Positions 1 through 11,040 are shown, counted from the stretch's first letter. The stretch: 64,000 bases of DNA from Impatiens glandulifera (GCF_907164915.1 NC_061862.1:31821628-31885627), one strand, 5' to 3'. The notes: generated by a model from the sequence alone, not told the origin. Numbers and translations: made by a program.

Positions 1-2
1 GA

Positions 3-679
3 ACTCCCCAACAAAATGGACTGGCTGAGAGAAGAAATTTAACTCTCAAGGAAGCCGTAAGATCCATGATAGTCGATTCAGGTGTTGCTCAAAAATTTTG
101 GGCCGAGGCTATTAACACTGCATGTCACACTCAAAACCGATCTATGTTAAATAAATATTTTAACAAAACACCTTTTGAAGTATACCATGACAAGGTTCCT
201 AACATCCAGTATCTTAGGATCTTTAGCTGTAAGTGTTACATCCATAACAATAGAAAAATTATTTGACTGCTTTCGATGCAAAATCCGATGTTGGAATCCT
301 GGTAGGTTATTTTGAAGTTAGTAAAGCATATAGAGTGTACAACACTAGGACTTTAATTGTTGAAGAATCTTCTCATATTGTTTTTGATGAATCAGTTGAA
401 AGTAACACTGCATCATCCTTTGATCTACACAACATATTGGAAAACTTAAATATCCAATCTGATGGTGAAGATGAGGTTCTAGTCTATAAAAGATTTGTAT
501 ATGACCAAACGGTTAATGCTGAGATTCAGCCAGATCAAGCTGCTTCACAACAGGAAGTTGACACCTCAGTACCTGCTAAGGAAATCGGTCAGCTTGACAT
601 TGACCAGCCTACCGATCTGTCTAACATTGATCAAATAACCGGTCATTTAGAAGACATTTCTGGACCGAATCTCAAATGA
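3..679 (+). pseudogene. copia integrase C-terminal part and hinge, broken (copy A)
   Basis: Translation from base 3 begins TPQQNGLAERRN, the conserved end of the Ty1/copia integrase core that contains the catalytic glutamate region. It continues through FWAEAINTACHTQNR and the GCKCYIHNN-like stretch (here SCKCYIHNN) typical of the copia integrase C-terminus. A frameshift near 263 moves the reading into the frame of 263-679. That part ends with the variable acidic hinge between integrase and reverse transcriptase. The aligned region in copy B is 37055-37483 on the minus strand. Confidence 0.85.
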
Positions 680-699
680 AACAAAAATCATCCTCCTGA

Positions 700-2325
700 G
701 CTTATTATAGGTAACCCCTCACTACCCATCCAAACTAGGCATCAACTATTGGAAGAATATGAAAACTCATCTTTCATATCACAAATTGAGCCGGAAAAGG
801 TGGATGAAGCATTGTTGGATCTCGATTGGATTTTAGCAATGTAAGAAGAATTAAATTAGTTTGAGAGGAATATAGTCTGACACTTAGTTCCAAGACCAAA
901 AAATCAATCGGTCATCGGAACCAGATGGGTGTTTAAAAATAAACTCAATGAAAACAGTTTGGTTACGAGGAACAAGGCTAGATAAGTGGCCCAATGATAT
1001 AAACAGGAAGAAGACATTGATTTGAAGAATCATTTGCTCCTGTGGCTAGACTAGAGGCAATTAGAATATTTCTTGCTTTTGCTGCTTTTAAAAATTTTAA
1101 AGTCTTTCAAATGAATGTTAAAAGTGCATTTCTAAACGGTGAATTAAGTGAGGAGGTGTATGTTGAGCAGCCTCCAGGTTTCAAAAATCCTGATTTGATT
1201 AGTCATGTATATAGGCTAGACAAAGCACTTTATGATTTAAAATAAACTCGTAGAGCTTGGTATGACACCTTAACAAAGTTCTTATTCAACCATGATTTCA
1301 CTATAGGATCGGTAGATAAAACTCTATTTAAATTTGAAAAAAAGAAACATATCTTACTTGTTCAAATTTATGTGGATGATATTATTTTTGGCTCAACCGA
1401 CCCTAAGTTATGTGAAATTTTTTCGAAAATGATTATTGACAAGTTTGAAATGAGTATGATGGGGGATTTAAGTTTCTTTCTAGGTCTTTAGGTTTGGCAG
1501 ATCGAAGAAGGAACGTTCATCAACCAATCCAAGTATACAAAGGAGTTGTTAAAAAAAATTGGGATGGAAAACTGCTCTACAGCTTCCACCCCAATGAGTT
1601 CATCAATCAAGCTGGATAAGGATGAAGACGGTCAAAGAGTGGACATCACAGCCTATCGTGGAATAATCGGATCACTTCTATACCTAACAGTTAGCCGACC
1701 AGACATTCTGTTTACGGTCGGAGTATGCGAAAGATTCCAAGCTAATCCTAAACAATCTCATTACACTGCAGCTAAAAGAATTTTAAAATATCTAAAATGG
1801 ACTCAAGATGTGGGACTATGATATTCGAAGGATTCCAGTTTCAATCTAACGAGTTTCTCTGATGCAAATTATGTAGGTTGTAAAATTGACTGTAAGAGTA
1901 TTAGTGGGACATGCCAATTCTTAGGTGACCGACTTGTTTCCTGGTATAGCAAGAAGCAGACTTCAGTTGCAACCTCAACAGCAGAAGCAAAGTATCTTGC
2001 AGCCGGTAGTTGCAGTGCTCAACTTCTATGGATTCAACAACAACTGAGGGACTTTGGTATTACGACTGAGGAATATTCAATTTTCTGTGACAACACCAGT
2101 GTAATAGCGATAACATATAATCCGGTGTTGCATTCGAGAACCAAACATATTGACATTAGGAATCACTTCATCCGGGAGCATGTGCAACAGAAGCATAACC
2201 GACTGGAGTATGTCTCAACCGAACAACAAGTGGCCAATATTTTCACAAAACTACTAGATGAAGCTAAGTTCTCTTATTTTAAAACTATTTTGGGACTTGC
2301 TAATAGCGGTCAACTTATTACTTAG
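700..2325 (+). pseudogene. copia reverse transcriptase and RNase H, broken (copy A)
   Basis: The reverse transcriptase reads from about 700, with WVFKNKLNEN, then [14 protein letters not shown], then YVDDIIFGS near 1370-1395. The first catalytic motif normally reads FQMDVKSAF; here the aspartate is asparagine, so this copy would be inactive even without its stops. RNase H follows with STAEAKYLAA, SRTKHIDIRNHFIREH and the closing NIFTKLL. Internal stops lie near 841, 1243, 1489 and 1819. The final stop at 2323-2325 ends pol cleanly, so the accessory ORFs downstream are not fused to pol. Confidence 0.88.
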
Positions 2326-3049
2326 ATATTCTTGCATGATTATAGAAAAAACATCATTTTCTCATATCTTACATTCATGAAAAACCGGGCATGATAGGGA
2401 GAAGCTACCGCTTCTCAAATCTTCTCGGCGTCTTTTATAAAACTGATCGGATTTTTAAAATATATGCATTCTCTTTAAAAACCGGTCAGACATTGACATA
2501 CATTTATTATGTTCATAAAAGATCAGAAGGAAAGAAAATCAAGTATATAAAACCGGACAGTTGTCTCCGGTTGATATCGGTTAAATTAATTTACCGAAAT
2601 AACTTTAAATAAATTGAGTGGTCTATGTGAATCGGCTATAACAAATGGATTATTCTCTAAACTGAATAACTGCCACCTAATAACTTCCTACCTCAAGTGG
2701 AAGTGGTATTTCTTCAAAATAGAATAACCTATCTCTATAAAACCAGTCACCAAAAGCCAACCGATTACTTACACTATAAATTCGGTAACTTCATTTCCCA
2801 ATCAACATGGGACAACTGAACAATGTTTGTCATATATGCGTGAATATAATCATGTGAAAAGTGAAACAGTCTCAAATAACGTGAAGACATATGTCTATCA
2901 CTGTTCAAAGGAAAGATTGACGTATCACTAAAATAGTATTTCTTGAAAATATAACACATCTTCCTTTTACCATCAATATTTTTGAAATAACCATCATTCA
3001 TTTCTAACTATACTTAGATTGTAACCAGATATGTAAACCGAATTCTTGG
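2326..3049 (+). other. non-coding spacer between pol and accessory ORF1 (copy A)
   Basis: No coding region is supported here. Both strands give only short unrelated frames. Copy B has the matching spacer at about 34470-35140. Short phrases containing CCGGTC or GACCGG recur, as elsewhere in this family. Confidence 0.5.
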
Positions 3050-3060
3050 CTATTTAATAA
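3050..3060 (+). promoter_or_regulatory. TATA-like box before accessory ORF1 (copy A)
   Basis: CTATTTAATAA lies about 60 bases before the ATG at 3120. A C/A-rich leader with no ATG follows it. Copy B has a counterpart (CCTATTTATAC on the minus strand, 34456-34466) at almost the same distance from its ATG. The shared position supports a functional core promoter, but no transcript start can be seen from sequence. Confidence 0.45.
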
Positions 3061-3119
3061 CACATCCTCCATCTTCTCAAATCACACTCTATCAAACATA
3101 AGGAAACTACTCTACACAA

Positions 3120-3865
3120 ATGTCTCGCTCTCGCTCTCTCTCAAACACAATCCTTCTAGCTGACTTCGAATCAATTTCACAAAGTGATGACATTGAGATC
3201 TGTGCAACTTTCCGGAAAATTGGGTATTCCTGTCTAAGACCATTCCTTGAATATATATATGCCATAAACTATGATGTAGTTCTCGAATTCTTTAGCTCTG
3301 CCAAGGTCATTCGGGAGGATCCCATCCTTGTCGAAATCTAAGGCCAAACTTTCATATTCAGCAAGATAGACTTCGCACGTAGTTGTGAACTACCTAATGA
3401 AGGTTTCACCGACCTATCTTTCTCACCCATGGTCATCAATGAGATGCGCCATCATTTCTCCGGAACCTTGTCTCCGGTCGACACCTATGGTGCCAAATAT
3501 CTCTTCAATGTGAATTCCAGATTTTGAGTGAGATCATTGGTAAGAGCATTCTTGCCAAGGAAAACACTCAAACATATTCCCAGAAGATCTTCGAGATGAT
3601 GGTTGCCATAACCGAAGGCACTCCAGTAAATTGGTCTAGGATCATCTTTAACAATCTGAAGAAGATGATCTCCTCAAACGAAAGAATGATCAGATACGCT
3701 CCCCAGCTGTGCGGTCTATTCTTCGACCTTGATGTCTTCCTCGATCGAGGAGCCATCCTCTATCCCAACCAACTCTTAACAAAGGAAAGAATCCACGCAT
3801 ACATCGACTGGGTGAACAAAGCAAGAATCAGAAGAAACCCATATTTTGAACCTCCAAATCATTAA
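3120..3865 (+). pseudogene. accessory ORF1 of the Sirevirus-like element (putative plant transposon protein family), broken
   Basis: The ATG at 3120 opens a frame that continues with ILLADFES and stops at 3339-3341. It then resumes through QGQTFIFS-like and LPNEGFTDLSF segments, and in another frame through 3524-3865 (EGTPVNWSRIIFNNLKKMIS, YAPQLCGLFFDLD). The whole protein would be about 245 residues. It matches copy B ORF1 (34393-33656) along its length. It is also recognisably related to ORF2 and ORF3 of the same element: all share a DFES-like start, a GLRxFLE-like motif, an LPxEGFxD motif and a later INWSxIxF segment. From memory these resemble proteins annotated as putative plant transposon protein or envelope-like in other plants. 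The function is unknown. Confidence 0.7.
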
Positions 3866-4254
3866 TTCTAGGATCAAACATCTTTATGTATCTTAAAAGT
3901 AAACCGATTATTTTTCCTCTCATATCGGTTATGTACTATCCTTTTTAATGAACCATCGGTTTATATAATGAATCTATTTGGTTACCTATTCTCAACTTGG
4001 CATATTCTCAGGCTTCTCTTATCAAATTGGTCATTTCAAAATATCGGTCATTTTCAAAAATATTCCCAAGCATGCGTTTTTAAAATTTAACCCGTTACTT
4101 TGTCAATCCTCTTTACACCTTCCCAAGATATTCTTATGAAAAAGTAACTCCTTTTCAAGTCTCAAAAAGTAACATTTTTATGAAATCAGACAAGATGTTT
4201 CATAACGGACAGATTCCCCACTTAATGAGATTCTTAAATGCTTTCAAAACCGAT
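3866..4254 (+). other. spacer between accessory ORF1 and ORF2 (copy A)
   Basis: AT-rich non-coding sequence containing several CGGTT and CCGGTT words. I see no ORF, RNA gene or clear repeat. Copy B keeps the matching spacer at about 33209-33655. Confidence 0.45.
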
Positions 4255-4268
4255 CTCTATTTAAAGAG
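4255..4268 (+). promoter_or_regulatory. TATA-like box before accessory ORF2 (copy A)
   Basis: CTCTATTTAAAGAG lies about 90 bases before the ATG at 4353, followed by a pyrimidine-rich leader. Copy B has CCTCTATTTAACAA on the minus strand at 33195-33208, also about 100 bases before its ORF2 ATG. Conservation in sequence and position is the evidence. Confidence 0.5.
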
Positions 4269-4352
4269 AAAATCCCTTCCATTCAAGCCACAACATTCCT
4301 ACTTTGAGTATCTCTCTAAACTTAGTCCTTCTTTCTACTTCATATCTCCAAC

Positions 4353-5056
4353 ATGAATCAATCAACTCTTCGAACATCTCTTGTCATCAACTTTGATTCA
4401 GTTCTGTCATCTCGTGACAGCGAAACAAAGGAAATCGTCTTCGAACCCCTTGAGAACACCGGTTTAAGAAAATTTCTCGAAAGCGAAACTATCCTAGAGA
4501 GGGATGTCATCCAGTTATTTACATACGTCGTCGTAATAGATGGAGTAATTGTTTCTATTGTAAGAGGAGAACCCATCCAATTTAATGAAGAAAATTTCTC
4601 TCAGTTCTTTGATCTTCCATTCGAAGGATTTTTTGATTTTCCCATCCCTCTCACAAATGCAAACGAAGAATTTTCACTCTTCTTCTCCAACTCCTTGAGA
4701 CCGGTCTACAACCATGGTCTAAAATCCAACCTGATCCCACACATTCAAGTTCTTCATGATATTATCGGCAGATCTATTTTGTGCTAGATACCTAATCAGT
4801 TCTACACAAGAAAGGTCTATGATATGATGGTTTCCATTGTTTTAAACACCCCAATCAATTGATCCTCAATCATCTTTAAAAATTGAAGATGATGATCCTA
4901 TCTCCTCGAAAGAGGGATCGGCTATGCTCCTCAGCTCAACCGACTCTTTCAGGCTCGCTACCCTAATATCAGTCTGGGATCCCTTGTGAGCCCGGTCAAC
5001 ATGCTAACTAAGGAATCGGTGGAAAATGGATTGCGAGGGCAGATACTAGGCGTTAA
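4353..5056 (+). pseudogene. accessory ORF2 of the Sirevirus-like element, broken
   Basis: The ATG at 4353 gives 144 codons (SLVINFDSVLSSRDS, NTGLRKFLES, LPFEGFFDFPIP, DIIGRSILC) before an in-frame stop at 4785-4787. Weaker similarity continues through TPIN followed by a stop to a natural-looking end, WIARADTRR-stop, at 5054-5056. Copy B ends in a similar way (WMHMVDSRN-stop). The protein would be about 230 residues and is homologous to ORF1 and to the N-terminal part of ORF3. No signal peptide or membrane segment is evident. Its function is unknown. Confidence 0.68.
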
Positions 5057-5339
5057 GATTATCATTTATGTACCTGTATTTGTTGAATAACTGGTTGTTC
5101 TATTTCTCTAACGATTGATGCATTTTTAAATTTGACTGCTTTATGACTGTTATGTTTTAACTTAGTTGTTTTTTAATGCATTTAGTTAATTCGGTTCTAG
5201 TTTTGACCGCTACAAATTTACCATATCAATTTTATTTACCTTACTTCCAAAAAGTTACCGCCTAAATTTACCGCCAACCTTTGCCGCCCTTATTTTGGAG
5301 GGAAAGTTTGGCGCCCTTTCATGATAACCGTACGATAAC

Positions 5340-5370
5340 GTGTGACGGTTCAGTATCATAACCGTCACAC
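5340..5370 (+). promoter_or_regulatory. 11-bp perfect inverted repeat upstream of the ORF3 TATA box
   Basis: GTGTGACGGTT (5340-5350) and AACCGTCACAC (5360-5370) are exact reverse complements around a 9-base centre. The repeat lies immediately before the TATA-like box at 5374. Copy B keeps the same arrangement, with arms TGTGACGATT and AACCATCACA (two mismatches), directly upstream of its own TATA box. A protein-binding site is an inference from the symmetry and conservation. Confidence 0.5.
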
Positions 5371-5373
5371 TCA

Positions 5374-5387
5374 CCATATATAAAGGC
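5374..5387 (+). promoter_or_regulatory. TATA box before accessory ORF3 (copy A)
   Basis: CCATATATAAAGGC is a near-consensus plant TATA box about 100 bases before the ATG at 5488. A pyrimidine-rich leader containing TCTCTCTATC follows. Copy B has CCTATATAAAGA at the same distance (32034-32047, minus). Confidence 0.6.
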
Positions 5388-5487
5388 AATTGCACATTTT
5401 CTTTAAACAAAACTCATCATTTTCTTGAAATCTCTCTGCCTTTGCATTCTCTCTCTATCAAAACTTCTTAGTCTTCCATATTTCATC

Positions 5488-8461
5488 ATGGGATGAGATA
5501 ATGCGCTGTTTATTCACATTATTCAGGTTGACTTCGAAGATATCAAGAACAATGGATCGACAAATGTTCAGAAGGTTATGGATTCTGTCAAGGAATCGGG
5601 GTTGGAACACTTTCTTGATGGTCCATTCGTAATTTATCAGAGTGTTGTTAAGGAGTTCTTTAAGAACGCTAAGATAAAAAAGAAAGTTATTCATACGGAG
5701 GTGGGCGGCTAAAAGATTGAGTTATCTGAATAAGTCTTCGCCGAAGCCCTTAATCTTCCAACGGAGGGGCGCGATTTCTCAATTGACTTATCAGAAGATG
5801 CAACCCTACGAATCCAAATGTTGGTCTTTAATTCCAGTGAACCGGTGGAACTCACTGGGAAGAAAAGCTCCATGCGGTTCAAATTTCGGCTTCTGTGCGA
5901 CATCGTGTCTAAGGAACTTTAGGCTAGGGGAGGTAACTTCGATAGCATAACCCGGTCGAAATTCGAGATGATGGTTGGCATTTTATTAAGTGACCGAATT
6001 AACTAGGCGGGTATCCTTTTCGAGATTCTATGCTAGATGGTGTCTCCTAAGACCCATCGATGTTTAGGTTACGCCATGCAGATCGGTATGATTCTGCTCC
6101 ATCTCAACATCCCTACCATTCCAGGTATCATCCTATGTAACAGTAAGATCTTAAATTCGGTCAATATCAAGAAAAGCATTGTTAGAGCTGGAAAAGAAAA
6201 ACAGTCTAAGGTCGGAAAAGAAAAACAGTCTTAGGTTAAGGAACCTAAGGTTAAAGAAACAACGGATAAGAAAACAAAGGTGGAATTGACAAAAGAGAAG
6301 GTCAAGAAGGGTAAATGACCGATGCCTGTGTTATCGAATGATGAGGAAACCAACAGTAAAGCAACAAAAACCGTTCCCATACCGTCCGGACCAGAAAACC
6401 GCGCGACCACTCCCATCAACACTCAGACTCCTACCGAATCTATTCTCACACCAATCAATCCTTAGATCGTGCCGAGTTAACTGCAAGCGCAACCAGTCGC
6501 TCTAAATCAAAGGAAACTTCTATTCCTGAGGTAAATATTCATATCTCTTCTATTATTCCTGTAATAAAGGATTCTGCAGCAAAATCGGTTGAGATTGCGG
6601 TCTTAGAGGCTCAACCGAGAGTATCGGAAATCATCAACAATGTCGTGGATGAAGTCAATCGGTTGGATGAAACCGATGTGACTAGTAAAATTGATGCTTC
6701 CGGTCAGAATGCTGACACTGACCGAACATGTTCTATTGGTGAAATCTGTAAGACGGTCGAGTAGTCTCATGTGCTTGAAAGCGATCATACCGGGAAAGAT
6801 TCAACTGGTCAAATTAATGAGGAAACCATTCCAACTGAAACCGAAATACCTATCCTAGAACAGGCGGCAAACACAACTATTCCGGATTCTTTAATGGCCG
6901 ATGCTAAAGCTGGGAAAATTGTGGAAAATGTTCTCAAGAAGGTTGAAGAGAGAGCACATGCTATATCTGATTCCTATTATGCATGAGAAAAAGTAAGACT
7001 AGAGGTAAACTTTAAAGATATGCTCCCTGAATTCCCTAAAGAAAGTAAGTGGTCGACATTAGTGTCACTAGAGGAAACCGTGCTCGATGTTGCGAAAACC
7101 TCATCTGTACCGGTCGCTATGACAAGATATAACCTAGTTGAGGCAAATGCTAAGTTGAGGGTGTTGTCCTCATTTATTGATAAAGGCAAAGAGGGTCTCA
7201 TTCAAGGTGTAGTAGCCAACGTGGATAAGACTATGCTCAATATCCTGAAAATTGTTAAAGAAGACTTGATCGCCAAAATCTCCAAGTATGGAGAAATAAC
7301 CGAAATGAATGACGAACCGCCTATATTCACACAGTTGAAAAAGAGCTCACTTTCCGAGAAGAAAAGTAGGCTTAGAAAGTTTATTTTGAAAAAGGTGAAT
7401 CCTCCAAACCGTCTAGGACTACATCTGAAAAAGAACCCGGGAACCAAGGCCGGGATGAATCTGAAACCGGTCAACCGGGATCCCCCATCAAGACTCCGGA
7501 AAATGAAGAAGAGAATAAAGGCAAGGCGACCACCAATCTGTCTCCCTTTAAATCGGCCAGAACCTCCCCAAGTAAGTCTTATGACCGACAAAATTCAAAA
7601 GAAAATAGTTTTGTTGAACCAGCCGGGACAAAAATGTCTCTTTGCGCCGACACTCCACCTCCGATATAACACCAATCGGTCGATTTAGTGGTTCCAATGT
7701 CTGAAAAACGCATGAAGACTTTCATTACGGAGATGATTTGAGAATCCATGGCTCCATTGCAGGCATCAATGGAGGCTCGGGTCACTTCCACCGATACTAA
7801 GCTAGCGCAAGTTCAAGAGGTAACCTCTCAAACTCTCTTTTCGATGCAAAATATGTCATTACAGCTCTATGAGCTGGTAAAGAATCGAGAGATTGCCAAT
7901 GATGAAAGAATGAGATCGAATGAAGAGGCTGCCCGACGGCTTCAAACTGAAGAAAATGACAAGGCTAAGGCGATTGAGGATGAAAATGAAAAAGCGGCTC
8001 GAATTCTTCAAGAGAAACTCGATAAAGAAAAGGAGGTATCCCCTCCGATTGCTAAAAAGACGAGGGCGGTGTCTAAAAGAAAAAGAGATCAGGAGTCAGC
8101 TGCAATGAACATCGGACAGGAAACTGAAGTACCGGTGAAATCTAATCCTAACTCTGATATTCCGACCGGTGGTGAAGAAGAAGAGGAGGATTCTCAGCCC
8201 TTGAATTGAAGACCACGCCAATCCAGAGCACAAATTCAACCAATCCCAATAGTTCTAATTCGTTTTGTTCCTTCTAGTGACCAATCAAACCGAGGATCCT
8301 GCGGAGTTTCGGATGACAATGCCTTTCAGAGCCGAAGACATCTTGCTTTTAATATTCCTACTCAACCGACAAGGGGACCCTGGTCAGATGTCGATCCTAC
8401 TAATCCGGGAAGGGGTTTCGTAAACCATTACTTCACCGAATTGATCAACAAAGAGGATTAA
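5488..8461 (+). pseudogene. accessory ORF3 of the Sirevirus-like element: long, coiled-coil, broken
   Basis: The frame runs from the ATG at 5488 (third codon now TGA) to the stop at 8459-8461, nominally about 990 codons with several stops and small indels. The N-terminal third is homologous to ORF1 and ORF2 (VDFEDIKNN, SGLEHFLDGP, LPTEGRDFS). A lysine-rich linker follows near 6180-6320, then Ser/Thr/Pro/Glu-rich low-complexity sequence. Next come a conserved block (YNLVEANAKLRVLSSFI, about 7125-7185) and a charged coiled coil at 7748-8209 (EEAARRLQTEENDKAKAIED). The end reads VNHYFTELINKED. Copy B has the same domains but lacks this C-terminus. Nuclear or structural roles are possible but cannot be shown. 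Confidence 0.68.
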
Positions 8462-8804
8462 GGAAGCCACTAATCACCACCTTTACCTTTATTCTTAGTC
8501 TATTATTTATGGATACTACTATTTTGGGAACTTATGAATACCTTTTTGAATCTATGAATACTTTTGGGAATTTAATGATCTAGCTTTAATTTCAAAAATA
8601 CTAGTTTTGATAATTTTAATTAAAAATATAAAAAAGGAAGAAATAGCTAGATAAACATACAAAGTTTTTCATACAAATTTTTTCTCAAAACTCTCTCCTA
8701 AAGTCAAACCGTTTTCAACCGGCCAATAAATATAAGTTCTTTAAAACTGGACAACGATTACATGGTTTTGAATATTTAACTTAAATAATAAAAAAGAGAT
8801 AAAT
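8462..8804 (+). other. spacer and polypurine tract before the 3' LTR (copy A)
   Basis: Non-coding, AT-rich sequence. The purine-rich run AAAAAAGAGATAAA at about 8790-8803 directly precedes the LTR and fits a plus-strand priming tract. Copy B has the matching tract AAAAAGTGAGAAA beside its 3' LTR. Confidence 0.5.
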
Positions 8805-10106
8805 TATTAGATAAATTAGATAGTTAATTAATAAGGAATTAATTATCTAAAGAACTTAATCAAACTCAACCTTTCGTGCAGGAAAAGCCGGGAGCGGTCA
8901 TATTCTCAAAGTGGCCGGTCAAACCGATATCATAGAAGCAGCACAAACCGAATCCATCTAATTGATCTATCTTCTCAACATCAGTAGAAGACTGATTCGG
9001 CTCAACTTCAGAATCAATGAAAACATCTTTCTCAGAGATCGGTCACTACTCTTCTGAATCAAGACCGGTCAATACAGCAAACCGATATGATGTCCGGTTG
9101 GTTCAATTCTTGGAAAATCCTAAGCCACTGTACAATCCTAACAAGAAGATTAATAAAGATCAAATCAAAGATATAGAACTGTTGGAAGTTTCCATTTTGA
9201 TGCAATAAGTTCACTTTGGGAATAGGCAGAAGGAAATTTTCAAATATGCAGACTGTGTTATTTTCTATTTGATACAAGTCTGTTGATAGACTGAAAACTG
9301 TAGAAGACTACCAAGTGAACAAATATACCTATTTTGGTATAAGTCCAAAAGAAGTCTCCAAGGAGCAAAGATCTGTCCAACCGACTAACTGTTAAACTTA
9401 ATAGAAGACAAACTGGCCGACTGTATTGTTTCTTGAGAAGCATCAACCGCATTTAATGCTTTGCAGCTCCTTTTGACCAACCAATCAGATTCAAGGATTA
9501 CCATACTCGTATCCGTTGAAAGAGAAATATGACCGTTGTCATATTTCTACTATATAAGGAGAAGCTGAAGAATAGAAGCAATAGTTACAATATAGTTCTT
9601 TAGAGTCACAAGAACAGTTACTCAACAGCTTTTAGAGAATTACAAAAAGAGTCAAAAAGGCATCAAGTCTACTATTCTATATCTCAAATCTGTATCAAAG
9701 TGTATTACAATTCTATTCATTCTGTGTCAGAGTTGTAAGTCAATAACAAGCAGTAAATAAACCTCAGTTATTTGACATTTTGTAAAGTGTGATTGAATAT
9801 TTTTAGTGAATATCCTTCTCAAGGTTTGAGAAGAAGGGGTGACGTAGGAGTTTTATCTCCGAACATCCATAAATCTTGTGTTGTGTTCTTTCTTCTTTCC
9901 ATTCATCCTTACTATCCAATCTGTGTGTGTTGCTTCAAGTTGAAACAAACTATTTCCGCACTTGAACTCAGTCCAAGAGTTTATGACAACTTGTGTAGTG
10001 TTGAGACCGATATTAATCTTTAACCGGATTAGTACCAACCGTTGTGTGTGTAAGTGTTCTCCTTTAGCCGGGCCCCGGTCCTCTATCGGCGATCACGATC
10101 CTATCA
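8805..10106 (+). repeat. 3' LTR of copy A (about 1302 bp)
   Basis: The boundaries come from alignment with the two LTRs of copy B, whose ends are TGTTAG and CTAACA. Here the ends have decayed to TATTAG (8805) and CTATCA (10106). A TATA box (CTATATAAGG, near 9550) and a run of R/U5-like sequence lie inside. The bases after 10106 (ATTAA) would be one target-site copy; the partner is outside the window. Confidence 0.8.
9550..9559 (+). promoter_or_regulatory. TATA box of the copy A LTR
   Basis: CTATATAAGG follows the phrase CATATTTCTA. In both LTRs of copy B the same place reads ACTACTTAAGAG, a weaker TATA. So the LTR promoter differs within the family, whereas the accessory-ORF TATA boxes are kept. 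Confidence 0.5.
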
Positions 10107-10544
10107 ATTAAAATAAAATATCATATTATAAAGTTTATAGATTTAAAATATATTAGTTATCATATATATATATTAATATAATTAATGATGTATACATAAT
10201 ATAATTTATAAATTATTAATTAAATTTCAAATTTAATTATTTACATATATGTATATATATTTAATTAAATAATATATAAAATTATATAATGTTTAAATTT
10301 TAAATAGATTGTCATAAAATTTAACGTTTTTTACTTATAATTTAATAATTATGATCATATATATTATATATAATTAATTATTAATAAATATATTTATTTA
10401 TCAAAATAATTATTAATATAATTTAAATTTAAAAAATAATTTTTATTGAATATTAAATTTAATATATTAAAAATGTAATTTGAATTTTATAATATAACTT
10501 ATAAATCATTAACTAAATTTGTTAAATAAAAAAAAGTTATATAA
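10107..10544. other. very AT-rich intergenic sequence
   Basis: Nearly pure A/T with short palindromes. I see no ORF, RNA gene or recognisable element. Confidence 0.4.
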
Positions 10545-11040
10545 TGAAGGTCAATATCAAAGATTTTAAAGATGGTGGATATTGATCCATTATATATCAG
10601 GTTGGTGGATATTGATCCATTATATATCAGGTTGATATTGACTCCCTATATCAAATGTTTTAAAAATAGTTGACTCTATATTAACCGTTTTAAAAATTGT
10701 TGCTACTGATCATATATATTAACAGTTTGTTGATATCAATTATATATATTAATCGTTTTTAAAAATCGTTGATATTTACTATATACCTATTAACCGCTTT
10801 AAAAATAGTTGATATTGACCATATATTAACCGTTTTAAAAATAATTGATATTTATCTCTTATAATGTGGTCAATATCAACGGTTTTTTAATAATTGATAT
10901 AAAATGGTCAATATCAACCGCTTTAAAATCCATTAATATAGATTTGTCAATAGCAACCATTTTAAAAGCGGTTAATATTGACCCCTTTATATCAACGATT
11001 GGTATTACACCCTTAATACCAACCACGTAAAAATCAGTTA
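10545..11040. repeat. block of degenerate direct and inverted repeats (GTTGATATTGACC family)
   Basis: The motif GTTGATATTGACC with TTAACCGTTTTAAAAATA recurs every 30-45 bases to about 10860. After that it appears as GGTCAATATCAAC in the opposite orientation. An exact 30-base tandem duplication is seen at about 10573-10632. An inverted pair (GGTCAATATCAACCGCTTT near 10908; AAAGCGGTTAATATTGACC near 10967) can form a hairpin. This layout is typical of the subterminal repeats of CACTA-like or Mutator-like elements, but no terminal repeat or target duplication was found, so the class is open. Confidence 0.5.

Larger units (their letters stand above)
1..10106 (+). mobile_element. Sirevirus-like Ty1/copia retrotransposon, copy A (5' part outside window)
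   Basis: The order is integrase, reverse transcriptase, RNase H, three accessory ORFs, polypurine-rich tract and 3' LTR. That is copia order with extra genes between pol and the 3' LTR, as known for Sireviruses. The window starts inside integrase, so gag, protease and the 5' LTR are not visible. Stops and frameshifts occur throughout, so the copy is dead. Copy B at 28302-44976 (minus) has the same order and supplies the LTR boundaries by comparison. The 3' LTR ends CTATCA where copy B ends CTAACA. Family placement rests on gene order and on the long extra region; no database search was possible. Confidence 0.85.

Noticed and set aside
7202..7591. 129-codon minus-strand ORF
   Set aside because: It is antisense to accessory ORF3; its Phe/Gly/Arg-rich composition is that of a reverse reading of a Lys/Pro/Glu-rich frame.
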